From Gemmatimonadota bacterium (lineage in GTDB: Bacteria; Gemmatimonadota; Gemmatimonadetes; Gemmatimonadales; Gemmatimonadaceae): 64,000 nucleotides of DNA. A model generated the notes under the pieces. The model saw only the letters and a program-made list of their open reading frames with translations. It had not been told where the DNA came from and did no database searches. Shown here piece after piece: positions 34,840 to 42,767 of the stretch. Where the stretch lies: positions 124,001 through 188,000 of the forward strand of contig JAJPIM010000026.1 of the NCBI GenBank assembly GCA_021324775.1, in the 5' to 3' direction. The translations under genes and the position numbers were made by a program. The first letter of the stretch is position 1, and every line of letters starts with the position of its first letter.

Positions 34840-36084
34840 TCAGGCCACGCGGCTCATCACCAGCGCGGCGTTGATGCCCCCGAAGCCGAACGAGTTCGAG
34901 AGCACCACATCGACTCGCGCGGCGCGGCCCGTGGACGGCACGTAGTCGAGATCACAGGCCGCGTCCGGCGCCGACAGGTTGATGGTGGGTGGCAGCCACT
35001 CGTGCGTCAGACTCAGCGCGCAGATCGCGGCCTCGATGGCGCCGGAAGCGCCCAGCGCGTGGCCGTAGTAGCCCTTTGTGCCGCTCACCGGCATCGCGTA
35101 GGCGTGATCCGCGAACACCTGCTTGATCGCGAGCGTCTCGGTGGGGTCGTTGAGCGGCGTGGAGCTCCCGTGCGCGTTCACGTAGCCGATTTCGTGGGGA
35201 GCCAGGTGCGCATCGCGGAGCGCGTGCCGTATCGCCCGTGCCGCCTGTGAGCCGTCGGGCCGCGGCGCCGTCATGTGGTGTGCGTCATTGGTGACGCCAT
35301 ATCCCTGGATCTCCGCATAGATGCGCGCGCCGCGTGACACCGCGCGCTCGTATTCCTCGAGCACGAGGACGCTCGCCCCTTCGCCCATGACGAATCCATC
35401 GCGATCCTTGTCGAACGGCCGCGAGGAGCGGGACGGATCGTCGTTCCGGGTGGACATGGCTCTGATGATCGCGAACGAACCGAAGCACAGGGGCGCGAGC
35501 GGCGCTTCGGCCCCACCGCAGATCATGACGTCGGCGTAGTCGTCGCGGATCTGCCGGAAGGCGTCGCCGATGGCGATCGTGCCTGAAGCGCAGCTCATCG
35601 CATTGGTCGAATTGGGGCCCGACACGCCGAACTCGATCGCGATGTTGCAACTCGAGGCGCCGCCGAACACGGCCAGCGCCAGCGCCGGATCGACTGCCGA
35701 CAGCCCGTGCGCCAGGTACCGGCCGAGCTGCTCCTCGGCATACCCGATGCCGCCGAGCGCGGTGCCCATCATCGACCCGACGCGCTCGCGGTCTTCGAGC
35801 GCGACATCGAGCTCCGCATCCTCGAGCGCCATCCGGGCGGCGACGACCGAGAACTGCCCGAACCGATCCAGGCGTCTGGCGCGTTTCGTCTCGAGATGAT
35901 CAGTGGGGACGAAATCGGGTACTTCGGCCGCGATGTGGCTTCGAAATGGAGACGAGTCGAATCGGGTCAGCGGACCCACCGCCGATCGCTCGCGGCGGAT
36001 CCCCTCCCACAGTGCATCCCGCGTGGTGCCGATCGGGGTGATTGCCCCGATCCCGGTCACCACGACCCGCCGCCGTCCCATCAT
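34840..36084 (-). CDS. 3-oxoacyl-ACP synthase II (FabF-type ketosynthase)
   Basis: 414-aa thiolase-fold condensing enzyme. Active site Cys165 in NAMSCASGT, His in VNAHGSSTPLNDPTET and His in GTKGYYGHALGASGAI; NSFGFGGINAAL at the C-terminus. It could be the housekeeping FabF, but no fabD, fabG or acpP is near and it lies downstream of an unusual operon, so a dedicated chain-extending role is possible. ATG start (MMGRRR) with GGGGAG upstream (36092-36097). Ends 24 bp from the convergent aldo/keto reductase. Confidence 0.88.
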   Translation of the reverse strand: MMGRRRVVVTGIGAITPIGTTRDALWEGIRRERSAVGPLTRFDSSPFRSHIAAEVPDFVPTDHLETKRARRLDRFGQFSVVAARMALEDAELDVALEDRERVGSMMGTALGGIGYAEEQLGRYLAHGLSAVDPALALAVFGGASSCNIAIEFGVSGPNSTNAMSCASGTIAIGDAFRQIRDDYADVMICGGAEAPLAPLCFGSFAIIRAMSTRNDDPSRSSRPFDKDRDGFVMGEGASVLVLEEYERAVSRGARIYAEIQGYGVTNDAHHMTAPRPDGSQAARAIRHALRDAHLAPHEIGYVNAHGSSTPLNDPTETLAIKQVFADHAYAMPVSGTKGYYGHALGASGAIEAAICALSLTHEWLPPTINLSAPDAACDLDYVPSTGRAARVDVVLSNSFGFGGINAALVMSRVA

Positions 36085-36466
36085 GCTCGTGCTCCCCCGT
36101 AGAGAACCGACGTACGTACCCCGCCGAGCGCCGCGTTATTCCAGCGGTCCGTTGCCGAGCGGGTGCCAGTCAGGCTGCTGCCACCGCCGGCCGTCGCTGT
36201 GAGGCGATCGGCGTGGTGGCTCGCCGGCCACAGGTCCATGCCCGAGTAGTCAGAGATACTCGTAGAGATACCCGGCGGCGGCGCGCGCGGACACACTCGT
36301 GGGGTGAACAGCCGGCCCGGACGGACGAATGACACCCGGGATGGGGCTGGACGAATCCTCCGGACGCGTGCGCGCGATCACAACGGCGTACCGGAGACGG
36401 GAGCCGCCGGGCGAACGTGCTTACGCCGCCGGCCGGCGAAAGCATGCCTACATACTGCCGGGTCCG
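36085..36466. other. 382-bp space between the SRPBCC gene and fabF-like gene
   Basis: The longest gene-free stretch in the window. Open frames exist on both strands but their proteins are Arg/Pro/Ser-rich, lack motifs, and are not supported. I see the Shine-Dalgarno of the fabF-like gene next to its start and a pair of AGAGATAC direct repeats (36252-36259 and 36264-36271). I see no terminator with a T-tract and no RNA gene. Confidence 0.6.
36252..36271. repeat. paired 8-bp direct repeat AGAGATAC
   Basis: Two perfect copies, 36252-36259 and 36264-36271, start 12 bp apart. Direct repeats at near-helical spacing are typical of response-regulator or activator sites. They lie about 170 bp upstream of the fabF-like gene, so a regulatory role there is possible but unproven. 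Confidence 0.4.
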
Positions 36467-37054
36467 TCATGCCGGGACTCCGCGACCGCGGGACTCCGCC
36501 ACGACGGCGAGCCCCGCGAGGGTGCGCGACGCGATGCCGTGAACGAAAACCGGTCCGATCACCGCGCGCGCGGCGAATCCGCCTATCAGCGGCCATGCGG
36601 GACCGAGCCAGAGGTGCACGATCCGCACGAGGGTCCGGTTATTCCCCTGGGGGAGGAACGACCATTCAACCTCCATGCCGGCGGTGACTCCCTCGACGTG
36701 ACGGAACCGGATGGCCGGTCCGGATCCGGACCCGCTGGCGGCAGTTACCACCTGCATCCGCGAAAGCCACCACGTCGGCCAGCCCGCCGGACCAAAGGGA
36801 CGATTGGCGGACATCTCCACGAGACCGCCGCCGTCCAGCCGCCGCTCCCGAAACCGCACGTAGCGGTAGTGCGCGAGATGCCGGGGCCAGCGCTCGACGT
36901 CGCGAGCCAGGGCGAAGATCGGTGCGACCGCGCTCTCGACCACGCGTTCATCCACCACGCGCATGAGGTTGCGATCGGGCAGCGGCCCGAGGTCGTATCC
37001 GGGCGACTCATCGGCCGGCAGAGTGCCGCTTCCCGTGTGCGAGGCCTCGCTCAC
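36467..37054 (-). CDS. SRPBCC (polyketide cyclase/START-like) family protein
   Basis: 195 aa with the helix-grip pattern: VDERVVESAVAPIFALARDVERWPRHLAHY at the start, a central strand region (FRERRLDGGGLVEMSANRPFG), and a long C-terminal helix. These proteins bind hydrophobic ligands in a cavity; some act as polyketide cyclases or aromatases, others as lipid carriers. GTG start overlaps the methyltransferase stop (GTGA), so it is the last gene of the coupled operon. It may shape or carry the product made by the upstream enzymes. Confidence 0.78.
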   Translation of the reverse strand: MSEASHTGSGTLPADESPGYDLGPLPDRNLMRVVDERVVESAVAPIFALARDVERWPRHLAHYRYVRFRERRLDGGGLVEMSANRPFGPAGWPTWWLSRMQVVTAASGSGSGPAIRFRHVEGVTAGMEVEWSFLPQGNNRTLVRIVHLWLGPAWPLIGGFAARAVIGPVFVHGIASRTLAGLAVVAESRGRGVPA

Positions 37055-37770
37055 GTCGCGCTCGGCGCCGGCGTGTGCGACGGAACCCAGGAGGCCGTGA
37101 TCCGATAACCGGGCCGGTAACGGACGATCGCGTCCACACCGAGGGACTCTCGTACCATCTGTTTCAACTCGGGCACTCGAAATCCGCGCATCACCGATAC
37201 GACGGCGTCGTGGCGGCTGGCGGGATGAAACGCGAGCGGGAATGACGCGAGCCAGATGCCTGCCGCGGCAATCCAGCTCCGGTGGATGTCGCTCACGATC
37301 GCCTGAACACGGGCCACGCGATTCATCTCGGCGAGGACGAAACGCGCCTCGGCATCGAAGAAGTGGTGCAGCACCTGCGAGCAGGTAACGATGTCCACGC
37401 TGTGGTCGGCGAACGGGAGGGCACGCGCATCCCCGCAGACAAGCCAGGTGTTGATGCCGCGGTTCGCGGCGGCGAGCGACACCGTCGCTTCGAGGCCGAC
37501 CGTTTCGAGTGTCACTCCCCGACGGGCGCCCACCCGGCGGGCGTGCGCCGGTATGTCACCCATGCCGGTCCCGACATCGAGCAGCGTGGCCTGCCGGGGC
37601 AGACGGGCCCAGACTGGTCCGAGGGCGTCAAGCACCGCGCGTGTGCCGCCGAAGAACCGGTTGGCGAGGGCAACGTCACGCAGCGAGCGCCGGGCGAGTC
37701 CGGGATCGGTGTCCGGCGAGTCCAGCGTCTCGGCGCCGCGAGCGCGAGGCGGCGATAGCAAGGCGCTCAT
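37051..37770 (-). CDS. SAM-dependent class I methyltransferase
   Basis: 239 aa. SAM-binding motif I ATLLDVGTGMGDIPAHARR, acidic loop, and motif IV region VDIVTCSQVLHHFFDAEA, then MNRVARVQAIVSDIHRSW. Such small-molecule methyltransferases (UbiE-like or MT11/25 type) methylate quinones, lipids or polyketides. ATG overlaps the flavin reductase stop (ATGA); stop overlaps the SRPBCC start (GTGA). The coupling suggests it acts on the pathway product. Confidence 0.87.
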   Translation of the reverse strand: MSALLSPPRARGAETLDSPDTDPGLARRSLRDVALANRFFGGTRAVLDALGPVWARLPRQATLLDVGTGMGDIPAHARRVGARRGVTLETVGLEATVSLAAANRGINTWLVCGDARALPFADHSVDIVTCSQVLHHFFDAEARFVLAEMNRVARVQAIVSDIHRSWIAAAGIWLASFPLAFHPASRHDAVVSVMRGFRVPELKQMVRESLGVDAIVRYRPGYRITASWVPSHTPAPSAT

Positions 37771-38246
37771 CGATCGAGCTGGGAATAGCCACCGCGATAG
37801 TACAGGAGCGGGCTGTCCTGGCGGACGCTCGCGGCTTCGACCTCTCCCATGAAGATCGTGTGGTCGCCGCCCACCACCGACTGGACCAGGCGGCATTCGA
37901 GCGATGCGAGGACGTCCTCCAGTATCGCCGCGCCGTTCTGGCCGCGGATGAAGCCGACTCCCTCGAAGCGCTGCTCGGCCTCGGGCTCCGAGAAACGGCG
38001 TGCGATCGCCTCCTGGTGCGCGGCGAGAATGTTCACGACGAAGTGCGACGCATCGGCCAGGGCGGGCCGAATCGACGCATTGTGATCGATGCACACGAGC
38101 ACGAGCGGGGGTTCGAGGCTGAGAGAGCTGAATGCCGTCACCGTAATCCCGTAGTCGCGGCCACGCTTGTCGGCCACGGTCACGACGGTGACGCCGGAAG
38201 CGAACCGGCCCAGCACACTGCGAAACTCGTCCTGATCCAGGCTCAT
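37767..38246 (-). CDS. flavin reductase-like (FMN-binding split barrel) protein
   Basis: 159 aa: GRFASGVTVVTV, GITVTAFSSLSLEPPLVLVCI and HFVVNILAA are the FMN-binding split-barrel signatures of NAD(P)H:flavin reductases. These supply reduced FMN/FAD to two-component monooxygenases or act on other flavoproteins. ATG overlaps the oxidoreductase stop (ATGA). In this operon the adjacent FAD enzyme is the natural partner. Confidence 0.87.
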   Translation of the reverse strand: MSLDQDEFRSVLGRFASGVTVVTVADKRGRDYGITVTAFSSLSLEPPLVLVCIDHNASIRPALADASHFVVNILAAHQEAIARRFSEPEAEQRFEGVGFIRGQNGAAILEDVLASLECRLVQSVVGGDHTIFMGEVEAASVRQDSPLLYYRGGYSQLDR

Positions 38247-39535
38247 CGTGGTCCCGCCGGGCGGTGAAGGAACGCGGGCAGCGCGAGCCGCCCCAGATAA
38301 CCGGCCCGCAGGACTTCGCTGGCCGGGACGAAATCCCCCGTGACGCCGATCAGCAGATCCGCCATGTCAGGCCGCCGGGCGAGCACGCGGGCGACGTGTT
38401 CGATGACCGCGGGCATCGCGACGGCCGCGCCGACCGCGCGTTCGACGATCTGCTTCCCTCGAAACTCACGGCGCCAGCATCGTTCATAGGCCGCGAGCGC
38501 CGCGTCGGCCGCGCCCGCGCCGGGTCCGCGGACTGCATCACAGAGGAAGGGTGTGAGCAACTCGCCGCCGCGCAGCGCCGTGTAGACGCCCTCACCCGTG
38601 AACGGATCGAAAAAGTCGGCGGCATCACCGACGAGTGCCACACCGGGTGCCCACAGGGCGCGCGCGTGCTGCGCAAACGGTCCCGTCGCGCGAACCGGCG
38701 AGATCCGGTTGGCGCCGCGAAACCGCGACGCCAACTGCGGATGGCGGGCGATCCACGCGTCCAGGAACCCCGCGCGATCGGCACCGACCCCCCGGGATTC
38801 GCGTGCCGGCACGACGAGCGCGACGGTAGTGTGGCCACTGCCGACATCGGCGAGGCCGATGTAGCCATCGCGCTCGACGTGCATTTCGCCGGTGGTGCCG
38901 ATGTCCGCGACCCCGCGATAGTGCGTCACGAAGGCCAGGCGCCTCGGCCACCGCCGCGAATGAGCGAGGCCCACGCGGCGCGAGACGACGGACCGCAACC
39001 CATCGGCACCGACGACCACGTGCGCCGACAGAGTCCGGGCGTTCGCCGCCGCGAGCGGCGTATCGGGATCCTGTGCATCGGTATCCACCGAGAACCGGAC
39101 GCCCGTGACTCGTCCAGAGCCATCGCGGGTCACGTCAGTCACCGCGCTCCCTTCCATGATCCGCGCGCCGGCCGCCTCGGCGTGCCGCAGCAGGATCGCG
39201 TCCAGTACGAGGCGGCGCAGCGAGAGACCGTCGTCGCGAAATCCTCTGAACCCGTGTGCGGCCACGAACTGTCCACGGAACGACGTGCCACTGGGCGCAC
39301 GGATCGTCATCCCGGTCAGCCGTGCCGCCCCAGCGGCTTCGACCACGGCGAGGATTCCCATGTCGGACAGAACGCGCGATACCTGCGGGCTCAGATACTC
39401 GGCGCACGGCTTGTCGCGCGGGAACCGCGCGCGATCCAGGACCACGACATCGACGCCGGCGCGCGCCAGGCCCCACGCCGTCGCGGCGCCGGCCGGCCCG
39501 CCGCCGACGATGATGACTTCCGCGTCCAGCGTCAC
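38243..39535 (-). CDS. FAD-dependent oxidoreductase of the geranylgeranyl reductase type
   Basis: 430 aa PHBH-fold flavoprotein. Rossmann motif AEVIIVGGGPAGAATA (10-20), the ARFPRDKPCAEYLSP loop with the conserved Cys of the geranylgeranyl reductase family, VVGADGLRSVVSRR (DG motif) and the FAD phosphate site VALVGDAADFFDPFTGEGVYTAL. Family members saturate prenyl chains (ChlP/archaeal GGR) or hydroxylate aromatics. The KPCAEYLSP segment favours the reductase branch. GTG start overlaps the radical SAM stop (GTGA). Substrate unknown. Confidence 0.88.
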   Translation of the reverse strand: MTLDAEVIIVGGGPAGAATAWGLARAGVDVVVLDRARFPRDKPCAEYLSPQVSRVLSDMGILAVVEAAGAARLTGMTIRAPSGTSFRGQFVAAHGFRGFRDDGLSLRRLVLDAILLRHAEAAGARIMEGSAVTDVTRDGSGRVTGVRFSVDTDAQDPDTPLAAANARTLSAHVVVGADGLRSVVSRRVGLAHSRRWPRRLAFVTHYRGVADIGTTGEMHVERDGYIGLADVGSGHTTVALVVPARESRGVGADRAGFLDAWIARHPQLASRFRGANRISPVRATGPFAQHARALWAPGVALVGDAADFFDPFTGEGVYTALRGGELLTPFLCDAVRGPGAGAADAALAAYERCWRREFRGKQIVERAVGAAVAMPAVIEHVARVLARRPDMADLLIGVTGDFVPASEVLRAGYLGRLALPAFLHRPAGPR

Positions 39536-41064
39536 GTCCGCTGGCCCGAGACCGGTGGAGCCTCCAGGGAAATGCCGGGCGCCGGCTGGATCGCGGTGTA
39601 GCGCGCGCCAGCAGCCGCGCGTGCCATGCGCTGAAAGAGCGCCATGTAACGCCAGTGGGGCCGCGGCAGCCGCGCCACCGACGCGAAGCGGGTCAACAGC
39701 GGCAGGAGGCGGGAGCGGGCGTCGGCGGAGAACATGAATCGCGGGTGTTCGCTGGCGAAGACACGCAGGCGGCGCACGGTCTGCGCCAGGTCGAGCGCCG
39801 GCGCGAAGTAGAACGTGGGAGCCAGCAGGGAATCGCCGTACGCGACAGTGCCTTCGGCGAGCGCGATCCGGTGCAGCGTGGTGTCCGGATAGATCCGCAG
39901 GCCTACGGTCGCGTAGACGGCATCGCCGGCGCGCATCCGCGCGGCCGCAAATGCCAGCGTGTCTTCGATCGTGTCCGGCGTTTCGCCGGGTCCCCCGATC
40001 AGAAAGATCCAGAGTGTGCGGAGGCCGGCCCGTGATACGCGTTGCGCGACCTCGTGCACGCGCGCGGCGTCGAAACCCTTTTCCAGCCGTTCGAGCACCG
40101 GATCGCTGGCGCTTTCGGCTGTGATGCCGAGGGTGCGGAAACCCGCGGCGCGCATAGCCGTGAGCAGCTCGTTCGAGCACGTCGCGGGCGTGAAGTTCAT
40201 CGTCTCCAACTGCACCCGCAGCCCGGCATTCACGATCGCCTCGCACACATCAATGGCATGCCCAGGCGGCGAATTGAACGTCGAGTCGACGAAATCGAAG
40301 TGCCTGACGCCTGCTTCGTGGCGAAGTTCCGCGATCTCGCCGGCAACGGCCTGCGGGTCGCGGAGACGGTAGCCCCAGCCTTCGACGTTGCGGTACGTGC
40401 AGTAGACGCACTTGTAGACGCATCCCCGCTTGGTCTGGATCGGCACCGTCGCGCCGTGACGCTGGTACCGCGCCACATCGAGCCATCGGTGCAGGCGCGC
40501 TCGCGGCAGAGCGTCCAACCCGGCGTCCTCACCCGGCGGCGTGAACACGATTCGGTCTCCCACGCGGCGCACCAGCCCGGCGACGGATTCGGGCGCCCGG
40601 CCGGCCGCGAGCGCATCCACAAGCGCTACGCTGGCGCGCTCACCGTCTCCGGCGACGGCGTAGTCGACGCTCAGCTCTCGAAAGAGCGATTCGGGCGCGA
40701 CACCGAATGCCGCGCCGCCGGCCAGCACGGGTACGCGTGGTGCCGCGGCTCGCAGGGCGCCGAGGACAGCAACTGCCTCGGGGGTGTAATGACGGAGCGC
40801 GATCGTGTCGCTGTTGTCGATGTTGCGAACCGAGACGCCGATCACATCGGGACGTACGGCCTGCACCGACTCTCGGGCCGCGGCGACCGGGTCGGACGCG
40901 AAGCACAAGTCCAGCACACGCACATCGTGCCCGGCGTCCGCGAGGGCGGCGGCGACGCACGCCACGCCGTTGGGAATGACGGGCTGGGGCGAGCGCTCAC
41001 GATTGGTGCTGACGAGCAGCACACGCGGCGCACTGCCGCTGGAGCCGGCGGTGTGGGCGGTCAT
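39532..41064 (-). CDS. B12-binding-domain radical SAM protein
   Basis: 510 aa. N-terminal cobalamin-binding-like Rossmann domain (about 12-160: RVLLVSTNRERS, VLDLCF, DVIGVSVRN, VLAGGAAFG), then a radical SAM domain with CxxxCxxC at C215, C219, C222 (KRGCVYKCVYCTYRN) and the SAM-contact patterns LGITAESASDPVLERLEKGF and FLIGGPGETPDTI. Family members include BchE-type cyclases, methylases and lipid-modifying enzymes; this one is not BchE by its N-terminus. ATG overlaps the DUF92 gene stop (ATGA). Confidence 0.9.
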   Translation of the reverse strand: MTAHTAGSSGSAPRVLLVSTNRERSPQPVIPNGVACVAAALADAGHDVRVLDLCFASDPVAAARESVQAVRPDVIGVSVRNIDNSDTIALRHYTPEAVAVLGALRAAAPRVPVLAGGAAFGVAPESLFRELSVDYAVAGDGERASVALVDALAAGRAPESVAGLVRRVGDRIVFTPPGEDAGLDALPRARLHRWLDVARYQRHGATVPIQTKRGCVYKCVYCTYRNVEGWGYRLRDPQAVAGEIAELRHEAGVRHFDFVDSTFNSPPGHAIDVCEAIVNAGLRVQLETMNFTPATCSNELLTAMRAAGFRTLGITAESASDPVLERLEKGFDAARVHEVAQRVSRAGLRTLWIFLIGGPGETPDTIEDTLAFAAARMRAGDAVYATVGLRIYPDTTLHRIALAEGTVAYGDSLLAPTFYFAPALDLAQTVRRLRVFASEHPRFMFSADARSRLLPLLTRFASVARLPRPHWRYMALFQRMARAAAGARYTAIQPAPGISLEAPPVSGQRT

Positions 41065-41888
41065 GCGACGCGCTGTCCGGCGGCCAAAGCCGTGGCCACG
41101 CCAACGAGCGCGCCAGCGACGGTCGCGGCCACGTTGACGGCGTCGTTGCCGAGCCACGCCAGACCGCCTGCTTCCGTCGTGGGTATGCCGCAGGTGTGCA
41201 CGAGCCGCTCGGTCGCTGCCTGGCATCGGCCGCACCACCGCCGCGCCTGCAGTGTCGCGCCGATGATCGAGTCAGCGGTCGCGCCGGCGAAGCCACCGAT
41301 CAGTGCACTCCAAGCGGCCGCCGCGGGCCAGCCGGCCGCGCGTGTGGCGATCGCGATGAACAGCGCGCCCGCGACCGACGCCAGCGTACCGGCGGCCGTG
41401 ATCCCGCCGGACGTGCCCGGCGGCACGACACGTCCCGACACGATCGAACGCGGCGTTGCTGAGGACAGCATCCCGACCTCCGTCCCCCAGGTATCGGCCG
41501 TCGCCGCCGCGAGGCCGCCCGCCCCGGCGGCGTACCAGACGGGGGACCGCTGGAGGGCGCAGGCGAGGGCGCACAGTGCGAAGGCGCCACCGTTGGCGAG
41601 GACCTGTGCCGCGTCACGTGGCCCGCCCTTGGCCACGAGACCACCTCCGAGCAATTGCTTGCGCGCGTGTCCCATGCGTGACAGCGCGACGGAGGCGACG
41701 AAGAATGCGATCAGGACGGCTCCCCAGTCCCATCCGGCGGCCACGGACGCGCCACCGACGACGGTGGCGGCGGCGGCTCCCGCGGCCGTCAGGGTTCTGG
41801 CGCGGAACGCAGCGGCGGCCACCGCGGCGGCCGCAGCCAGTCCCAGAAGCAATCGGCCCAACACGGCGTGGGGGTCGTCGGACGTCAC
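41061..41888 (-). CDS. DUF92 (VTE6/TMEM19) family membrane protein, putative prenyl-phosphate kinase
   Basis: 275 aa with about six membrane helices. DUF92 features: LVAKGGPRDAAQVLANGGAF, TADTWGTEVGMLS, PPGTSGGITAAGTLASVAG and WLGNDAVN. In plants and cyanobacteria DUF92 proteins (VTE6) phosphorylate phytyl phosphate with CTP or NTP to phytyl diphosphate. This role cannot be assumed here but fits a prenyl-reducing neighbour. GTG start with TATACT six bases upstream (leaderless). First gene of the coupled operon. Confidence 0.87.
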   Translation of the reverse strand: MTSDDPHAVLGRLLLGLAAAAAVAAAAFRARTLTAAGAAAATVVGGASVAAGWDWGAVLIAFFVASVALSRMGHARKQLLGGGLVAKGGPRDAAQVLANGGAFALCALACALQRSPVWYAAGAGGLAAATADTWGTEVGMLSSATPRSIVSGRVVPPGTSGGITAAGTLASVAGALFIAIATRAAGWPAAAAWSALIGGFAGATADSIIGATLQARRWCGRCQAATERLVHTCGIPTTEAGGLAWLGNDAVNVAATVAGALVGVATALAAGQRVA

Positions 41889-41893
41889 GCGGG

Positions 41894-41899
41894 AAGTAT
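41894..41899 (-). promoter_or_regulatory. -10 element TATACT for the DUF92-to-SRPBCC operon
   Basis: TATACT, six bases (TCCCGC), then the GTG of the DUF92 gene. The best -10 hexamer in the window (5 of 6 to TATAAT). It should drive the whole six-gene coupled operon to 36467. Confidence 0.55.
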
Positions 41900-41998
41900 A
41901 TCGTGCGCGCGTTGGGCGCGTCCCGCACCCCGGGACGATCCACGTACGGGCCGCATTGATTACATTTGGGTCTTGTTGCGCCAGCCTCAAGCACCGCT

Positions 41999-42622
41999 AT
42001 GATCGCGCCTGCCACCGTCGATCCCCTACTGCCGCTCAGCCTTCTCGAAGCGGTCCGCAGCGTAGACTCCCCGCGAGACGATCAAGACGCCGAGTACGTG
42101 CCCGAGCTGCGCAACAAGCGGCTGGGGTTGAGCGAGACCGTCTACGCGCAGATCCGGCGCTATACGGCGGCGGTGCGGAAGAGCCAGCGGGCACCGCAAG
42201 AGGAGGCCGTCGCGCTCGCGCGGCTCATCGGCCGTCGCGCCGATGCGCAGGAAGTGTTCATGTCGGCGGGGCGGATACTCGCTCGCCAATCGTTCGAGAC
42301 GACATCGCCCGTCACGCGGCGGGTGATTTTCGTGCTCCCGTCTCTCCTGGCGCGGCCGCTGGCTCTCCGGGAGGCGCGGCGCATCGCGCAGCGGTATCTC
42401 AACGGCAACATCCGGCGGGTCGGGGGCTCGCTCATGCTCGAGGTGCCCGTCTCCGTCACGGTGGACAGCGCGCCCAAGGAACGCGGCTGCGCGTACTACG
42501 AGTCGGTGCTCCGGGAACTCGTCCGGCTGCTGGTCGGCGGGGCCGGGGCGGTGGAGCACGTCCGATGCGTCGCGCGCGGCGAGGGTGTCTGCGAGTGGCG
42601 CGCCGAGTGGCGGCGTACCTGA
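41999..42622 (+). CDS. hypothetical protein with a V4R-like (hydrocarbon-binding) C-terminal pattern
   Basis: 207 aa. The C-terminal half (about 95-207) resembles V4R/4-vinyl-reductase-like domains: a small-molecule-binding fold ending in a Cys-containing hairpin, here EHVRCVARGEGVCEWRAEW. The N-terminal half is helical and acidic-to-basic without a recognised motif. V4R domains occur in BchJ, in transcription factors and in TRAPP proteins, and bind hydrophobic ligands. ATG at 41999; possible -10 TACATT about 30 bp upstream. Divergent from the DUF92 operon (110 bp apart), which makes functional linkage possible. The V4R call is by pattern only. Confidence 0.6.
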   Translation: MIAPATVDPLLPLSLLEAVRSVDSPRDDQDAEYVPELRNKRLGLSETVYAQIRRYTAAVRKSQRAPQEEAVALARLIGRRADAQEVFMSAGRILARQSFETTSPVTRRVIFVLPSLLARPLALREARRIAQRYLNGNIRRVGGSLMLEVPVSVTVDSAPKERGCAYYESVLRELVRLLVGGAGAVEHVRCVARGEGVCEWRAEWRRT

Positions 42623-42650
42623 TCCCGCTCGCGATTGCGCCGCTCATCTC

Positions 42651-42731
42651 GCGCCACTCGGAATGCGCCACTCGTGATGCGCCCCTGATGCGGCGCTCGT
42701 GATGTGGCGCTCGTGATACAGTACTCGTGAT
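42651..42731. repeat. imperfect 14-bp tandem repeat array, six units
   Basis: Units at 42651, 42665, 42679 (11 bp, short), 42690, 42704 and 42718. The consensus is GCGCCACTCGTGAT; the CTCGTGAT tail is exact in four of the six. It lies in the 145-bp space between the V4R-like gene and the M24 peptidase. It is not a CRISPR array: units touch, with no spacers. Confidence 0.65.
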
Positions 42732-42767
42732 GCGCCCAGCCGCGACGCGAGCCACCGGAGACCCTCG

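Noticed and set aside
36085-36466. A small acyl-carrier protein gene before the FabF-type gene
   Set aside because: I looked for an 80-residue acidic frame with a DSL phosphopantetheine motif on both strands; the frames present are Arg/Pro/Ser-rich and have none.
34840-42622. Identification as a bacteriochlorophyll (bch) cluster
   Set aside because: B12-radical SAM, geranylgeranyl-reductase-like and V4R-like folds echo BchE, BchP and BchJ, but the radical SAM N-terminus is not BchE-like and there are no Mg-chelatase, bchBLN, bchXYZ or puf genes. Only family-level similarity can be claimed.
42651-42731. CRISPR array
   Set aside because: Repeats are 14 bp and contiguous, with no spacers and no cas genes.
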